Shown here: piece after piece, positions 14,837-17,916 of the stretch
How positions within the stretch are numbered: the stretch's first letter is position 1
Layout of the letters: each line of letters begins with the position of its first letter
Source: JAPKZH01 sp964537875
GTDB taxonomy: Bacteria; Acidobacteriota; Aminicenantia; Aminicenantales; UBA4085
Assembly (NCBI GenBank): GCA_964537875.1
Contig: CAZIDN010000069.1
Coordinates: 1 to 17,916, forward strand
Reading direction: 5' to 3'
Length of the DNA stretch: 17,916 bases
Position numbers and translations under genes: made by a program
Notes under the pieces: generated by a model
Seen by the model: only the letters and a program-made list of their open reading frames with translations
Databases searched by the model: none
What the model was told of the DNA's origin: nothing

Positions 14837-16348
14837 TCACCAGGCGCCGAACCGCCCCGTATTTTTGCGGTCATGGCGAAAACGCGGCCAGGCCGACGGC
14901 ATATATCCCATGCTGGTCGATTTTACGGCATAGAGATACCCCTGGTAATTGCCGCCGCGCAGAGTCCCAAGGTAGATCGTGCCGTCATTGGCAATAGCGG
15001 GGGACGACCAGTTGATAGCGTGCTGGAGCTGGAATTTCCAGTTCAGTATCCCATTCGGATTGACGGCGTAGATGAATCCGGTCTCAGCCCCGAAATAAAT
15101 TAAGCCGTCGGCTCCGATAGAAGGAGAGGAATAGACATCATCCGGAGTCTGATGGACACCTTCGACGGTATAATCCCAAACCTTTTGACCATTCGGGGCC
15201 AGGGCGATGAGCTTTGCGGGAAGATCAAGCCCGTTGGCTTTGGTCGCGATATAGATGACGCCGTCGATCCCGACGGCCGGAGAGGCTCTCACGAACCGGC
15301 CGCCGTCGACCGGATACTTCCATTTTAGCGTCCCGTCCGGATTGACCGCATAGAGGTTTGATAGAGCGGTCCCGCCAGGGTTGCCTTCGGAGGCGAGATA
15401 AATGACGCCGTTTTGGTCGATGGCCGGCGAGGTGAACGACATTTCCCAGTCATGGGCAAATCGAAACACCCATCGGCGTCGGCCGTCGGGATTGATGGCA
15501 AAAAGCATGTCCTCGCCGATGGTGACATAGATGGCGCCGTCAGGTCCAATGACCGGCGAGGCGAGGCATTCCCGGTCGGCATAATCAGGATGGGCATAAT
15601 GCCAGATTCGCCGGCCGGTCAGCGGATCGACGGCATAGAGTCCGTCCGCGGCGATGTAGACCGTGCCGTCGGCGCCGATGGCCGGACTACGCTGCCCGAC
15701 GTCATGAGGGTAGAAATATTGATAATCGTTATAGATCCATTTGAGCGTTCCGCCGGGAGCAAAGGCATAGACGTTGTTGCGATAATCCTGGATGTAGATC
15801 GTCCCGTCGACGCCGATCGCGGGAGAATAGAAGGCGCTGGCGATCGAATACGACCATTTGAGAACTTTGTCGGGCCCGACGGCATAGAGCGTGCCGGGCC
15901 GCGACATAGACATTCCCGTGCCGAAGTAAACCGTGCCGTCGTCGCCGACAGCCGGGCTGGAATAATAGACCGCCGAATCGACGTCGTATTTCCAGAGGAC
16001 CCGCTTGAGACAGGTCACGACAAGAGAGTGTTTGGCATTCATGACGAAGGAGCCGGTCGCGGCGACCGGCTCGCCGTCGAGGGTCACGACGAGATCGGAA
16101 TAGTCTTCGAGGGCCCAATATCCATAGTTGACCCCCATCCCGGGATCATAGGTATACGTCCCTGGATTGGGGTACCCATCAACGCCTTCGCCTCGCGTTA
16201 CCGTCAGCGTATAGGTTTTTTTTGGCGGCTCCTTGGAATTCTCTTGACACCCGCTGAAAGAAAGAACGGCGAATATGACGATCCATAAAAGCAGGCTGAA
16301 ATGAGCAAAATGAATACAGCCCCTCGATGAACGTCCGGCAAGCCTCAT
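14837..16348 (-). CDS. Outer-surface lipoprotein: InlB-like repeat plus eight-repeat PQQ-type beta-propeller
   Basis: The 503 residues begin with a lipoprotein signal ending in LSFSGC (Cys34). A short beta domain at about 44-113 (TYTLTVTRGEGV, GTYTYDPG, then a Met-x-x-x-H-S-L end) has the pattern of bacterial InlB-B-type repeats. Then come eight copies of an SPA-I/V-G-x-DG-x-IY motif, starting at 131, 175, 221, 264, 307, 356, 408 and 449, each followed by LYAV-x-P-x-G-x-x-x-W. Eight copies fit one closed eight-bladed propeller. The C-terminus has WPRFRHDRKNTG, seen in many PQQ-like proteins. No quinoprotein catalytic residues are evident, so I infer a binding or scaffold role. GGAGGAGGG ahead of the ATG at 16348 decides that start over a GTG at 16363. 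Confidence 0.9.
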   Translation of the reverse strand: MRLAGRSSRGCIHFAHFSLLLWIVIFAVLSFSGCQENSKEPPKKTYTLTVTRGEGVDGYPNPGTYTYDPGMGVNYGYWALEDYSDLVVTLDGEPVAATGSFVMNAKHSLVVTCLKRVLWKYDVDSAVYYSSPAVGDDGTVYFGTGMSMSRPGTLYAVGPDKVLKWSYSIASAFYSPAIGVDGTIYIQDYRNNVYAFAPGGTLKWIYNDYQYFYPHDVGQRSPAIGADGTVYIAADGLYAVDPLTGRRIWHYAHPDYADRECLASPVIGPDGAIYVTIGEDMLFAINPDGRRRWVFRFAHDWEMSFTSPAIDQNGVIYLASEGNPGGTALSNLYAVNPDGTLKWKYPVDGGRFVRASPAVGIDGVIYIATKANGLDLPAKLIALAPNGQKVWDYTVEGVHQTPDDVYSSPSIGADGLIYFGAETGFIYAVNPNGILNWKFQLQHAINWSSPAIANDGTIYLGTLRGGNYQGYLYAVKSTSMGYMPSAWPRFRHDRKNTGRFGAW

Positions 16349-16352
16349 ACCG

Positions 16353-16361
16353 CCCTCCTCC
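16353..16361 (-). promoter_or_regulatory. Strong ribosome binding site of the propeller lipoprotein gene
   Basis: On the minus strand GGAGGAGGG is followed by CGGT and the ATG at 16348. A GTG at 16363 lies just before this site and so cannot use it. Confidence 0.7.
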
Positions 16362-16400
16362 ACATGAGCTTTGCGATGAAATCAAATTCGCCGTGAGTTC

Positions 16401-16429
16401 ATGATACGTACCCTGGCCGGCAAAGTCAA
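16401..16429 (-). promoter_or_regulatory. Promoter of the propeller lipoprotein gene
   Basis: Read on the minus strand, TTGACT (16429-16424) and TATCAT (16406-16401) are 17 bp apart. Transcription should begin near 16394, leaving a leader of about 46 nt to the ATG at 16348. Confidence 0.6.
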
Positions 16430-16544
16430 TTTGGAGGGGGAACCGTCCGTCAACTTGATCCCTCAAAACAAGCTGGGCTTGAACTTGCCACTTCGAACCA
16501 TGAAATATCAGCGAATTTGGTCCCGGGCTAACAGCGTTTGTCCG

Positions 16545-16574
16545 TTGACAGCGGCTCGATGCGGGTGCTATATT
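16545..16574 (+). promoter_or_regulatory. Plus-strand promoter ahead of a degenerate gene fragment
   Basis: A perfect TTGACA at 16545-16550 and TATATT at 16569-16574 are 18 bp apart. Transcription would start near 16581 and run into the fragment at 16706-17170. No intact gene with a ribosome site follows directly. Confidence 0.5.
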
Positions 16575-16705
16575 GCCTTCCGTTAGTTATCCGGCCTTGT
16601 CTCCGGCTTCAAACTCATCGAGAATGGATGACCCCGCAATCATTCACGGCGAAATACGCATATCGGCAGGCTGCTCATTGTTGTGTCTTCTCCTGGGGAC
16701 GATGA

Positions 16706-17170
16706 TATCGGCAAATCCCAAATCCCGCCGGCGGCGCGCTGATAGAAGGGCTGAGCGAAGTTTTCGGCACAAGCACCTTGCTCGATCCGCTGTGGAAGGT
16801 CCTCGAGGACGGAGTGGTAGTGTTGGGAAGGTATGCCAACGGCGATGTCGCCGCGGCGGCCAAGTGGACCCCCGCCGGACTGCGCGTTTACGTCGGAGCC
16901 CTCTACTGCCCGGCCAAGCTGTTGCCCAACATCCTCCGCGCCTCCGGAGGACATCTTTACTGCGATTCGGATGACGTCCTGCTGACGGACGGCAAATTCC
17001 TCGGTTTTATCGCGACGAGCCCGGGACCGAAGCATCTGACGTTCCGGGCGCCGTGTTCGGTAGTCCGGCTCCTCGACGGTCGGGAGATCGCCCGGGATGT
17101 GATCTCCCTCGACTTGGTCATGGAGCTCGGAGAGACGAAGATCAATTTATTGAAAAAGCCCGTGAGATAA
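16706..17170 (+). pseudogene. Fragment: C-terminal domain of a larger, possibly glycosidase-like protein
   Basis: This frame is open from just after a TGA at 16703-16705 to the TGA ending at 17170, about 154 residues. It reads GGALIEGLSEVFG, then LEDGVVVLGRYANGDVAAAAKW, VYVGALYCPAKLLPNIL, GGHLYCDSDDVLL and a beta-rich tail (HLTFRAP, DGREIARDV). As I recall it, this order (LGR-Y-x-x-G, then a GxHxY-x-D-x-DDV segment, then a small beta-sandwich) occurs at the C-terminus of large glycoside-hydrolase-like proteins. There is no signal peptide, no catalytic domain, no ribosome site, and the only in-frame start near the 5' end is a TTG at 16778 inside the conserved part. I therefore call it a truncated remnant; a short expressed gene of about 130 residues is the alternative. 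Confidence 0.55.
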
Positions 17171-17243
17171 GGAGTTGGGCGAGCACAGGGATGAGATTAG
17201 AGATTTTTAATCATTTCCTAATCCACGCTTAATGAGACCCGGC

Positions 17244-17249
17244 TATAAT
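17244..17249 (+). promoter_or_regulatory. Possible -10 element for the gene at 17346
   Basis: A perfect TATAAT lies 97 bp before the start codon. No convincing -35 box is found 16-18 bp upstream of it, so the promoter may depend on an activator or another sigma factor, or the match may be chance. Confidence 0.35.
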
Positions 17250-17332
17250 GGGCCTGTGACAAGAGAATACCATTGCCGATCCGCAGTGCAAAAGACTTAG
17301 GGCGGATGGACTCAGGCGACTTCATAGATCCC

Positions 17333-17339
17333 AAGGAGG
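17333..17339 (+). promoter_or_regulatory. Consensus Shine-Dalgarno for the gene at 17346
   Basis: AAGGAGG lies 6 bp before the ATG at 17346. An out-of-frame ATG at 17341 opens only a two-codon frame (ATG TCA TGA) that overlaps the real start as ATGA. Confidence 0.75.
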
Positions 17340-17345
17340 AATGTC

Positions 17346-17916
17346 ATGAAAAAGCGAACCCTGACAGGAATGTTTATCCTGTTGTGTTTAACCCTTCCGA
17401 CGCTGTCTTATCCCCAGGAACGGGAGGAGAGGGGGATTCAGTTCAACATCGCCGAGATAAAACAAAAAGCACCCAAAGTCTACATCGATTGTGAGGACTG
17501 CGACCAGGACTACATCCGGACCGAGATTCCCTTTGTCAACTATGTCCGGGACCGGAAGGAGGCCGATGTCCATGTCCTGATCACGACCCAGGACACGGGC
17601 AGCGGCGGGACCGAATACACTCTCACCTTCATAGGGCAGGGCAGCTACGCGTCCATAAACAGCACCTTGGTTTATGCGTCCAGCAAGACGGATACGGAAG
17701 AGGAAGTTCGGCGGGGGTATGTCTCGGTCCTGAAGATGGGGCTCGTTCCCTATACGGCAAAAACGCCCATCCGCGATCTCATTTCCGTCGAATTCAAAGA
17801 AAAGGTCAAGCCGACGGACGTCGTGGATAAATGGAAATTCTGGGTTTTCAGCCTGAGCCTGGGCGGCGAGCTCGACCGGGAATCCCAGACGAAATCCCAA
17901 TCGGTCAACTTCAATT
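17346..17916 (+). CDS. Secreted protein of an unnamed conserved family, 3' end beyond window
   Basis: The frame runs off the window after 190 codons. It opens with a signal peptide (KKRTL, hydrophobic core, cleavage near SYPQ at 24). The mature part has a strongly patterned block: VYIDCEDCD with Cys49 and Cys52, YIRTEIPFVNYVRDR (56-70), ADVHVLITTQDTGSGGTEYT (73-92) and TFIGQG. I recall this block (DC-x-x-C, VNYVRDR, HVL-T-x-Q-x-TG-x-GG) from hypothetical secreted proteins of Bacteroidota and similar phyla, where a beta-barrel-like C-terminus follows; no function is known to me. The visible end (FWVFSLSLGGELDRES) could be the first barrel strand. The ATG is fixed by a consensus ribosome site. 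It is probably a single gene, with a possible -10 box at 17244. Confidence 0.85.
   Translation, partial: MKKRTLTGMFILLCLTLPTLSYPQEREERGIQFNIAEIKQKAPKVYIDCEDCDQDYIRTEIPFVNYVRDRKEADVHVLITTQDTGSGGTEYTLTFIGQGSYASINSTLVYASSKTDTEEEVRRGYVSVLKMGLVPYTAKTPIRDLISVEFKEKVKPTDVVDKWKFWVFSLSLGGELDRESQTKSQSVNFN

Larger units (their letters stand above)
16349..16705. other. Divergent intergenic region
   Basis: About 350 bases separate the propeller lipoprotein from the degenerate fragment to its right. The region holds the lipoprotein's ribosome site and promoter on the minus strand and a good plus-strand promoter at 16545-16574. Short frames downstream of the plus promoter (ATG 16624, ATG 16628) have no ribosome site, and the second ends at a TGA at 16703. 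I see no RNA gene or repeat. Confidence 0.5.

Noticed and set aside
16640..17035. Minus-strand frame of 131 codons opposite the C-terminal fragment
   Set aside because: The plus frame shows the family-like pattern; the minus frame has none and no ribosome site.
17388..17900. Minus-strand frame of 170 codons opposite the partial secreted protein
   Set aside because: The plus-strand gene has a consensus ribosome site, a signal peptide and a conserved block; the minus frame is a shadow.

Overview
This 17.9 kb window looks like chromosomal DNA from a GC-rich, diderm (outer-membrane) bacterium. The evidence is SurA-type periplasmic chaperones, a lipobox protein, several signal peptides, a Tat-exported iron-sulfur subunit, and a partial secreted protein of outer-membrane type. 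Gene style and the mix of families suggest an uncultured Acidobacteriota-like lineage such as Candidatus Aminicenantes. That placement is inference only; the window holds no rRNA or other taxonomic marker. I see no tRNA, rRNA, CRISPR array, insertion sequence, integrase or phage gene.

Left part (1-5930, all minus strand). A four-gene operon reads 5854 to 1311 from a near-consensus promoter at about 5905-5933. It encodes an unnamed polytopic membrane protein, then the Tat-exported 2Fe-2S subunit, the molybdopterin subunit and the FAD subunit of a xanthine dehydrogenase-family enzyme. Spacing is 11 bp, 1 bp and a 4-bp ATGA overlap. The FAD subunit carries the cysteine loop known from periplasmic aldehyde oxidoreductase PaoABC, so a periplasmic aldehyde or N-heterocycle oxidase is the best guess. 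Beyond it lies a secreted class I glutamine amidotransferase (peptidase C26-like), probably transcribed separately.

Middle (5930-12925, plus strand). A divergent gene encodes an AAA ATPase with a DUF4143 nuclease-like C-terminus; its promoter leaves almost no leader and is overlapped by short repeats. A start-less minus-strand coding remnant may lie between it and mfd. The repair gene mfd (transcription-repair coupling factor) follows, then two overlapping genes for parvulin-type foldases, which have their own promoter inside the last codons of mfd.

Right part (12926-17916). A secreted protein with three G-K-x-x-G-P-F/Y motifs is followed by a small secreted protein with the signature spacing of a lytic-transglycosylase fold. 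Convergent to them is a lipoprotein with an InlB-like repeat and an eight-repeat PQQ-type beta-propeller, with a good promoter. A divergent promoter points into a degenerate C-terminal fragment of a larger, probably glycosidase-like protein. The window ends inside a secreted protein of an unnamed conserved family.

The recurrent theme is the cell envelope: most genes here encode exported enzymes, folding factors or surface proteins. I do not see a clear defence or mobile system. The best candidates for new biology are the membrane partner of the molybdenum enzyme, the divergent transglycosylase-like protein with its GKxxGP neighbour, and the odd promoter of the DUF4143 ATPase.
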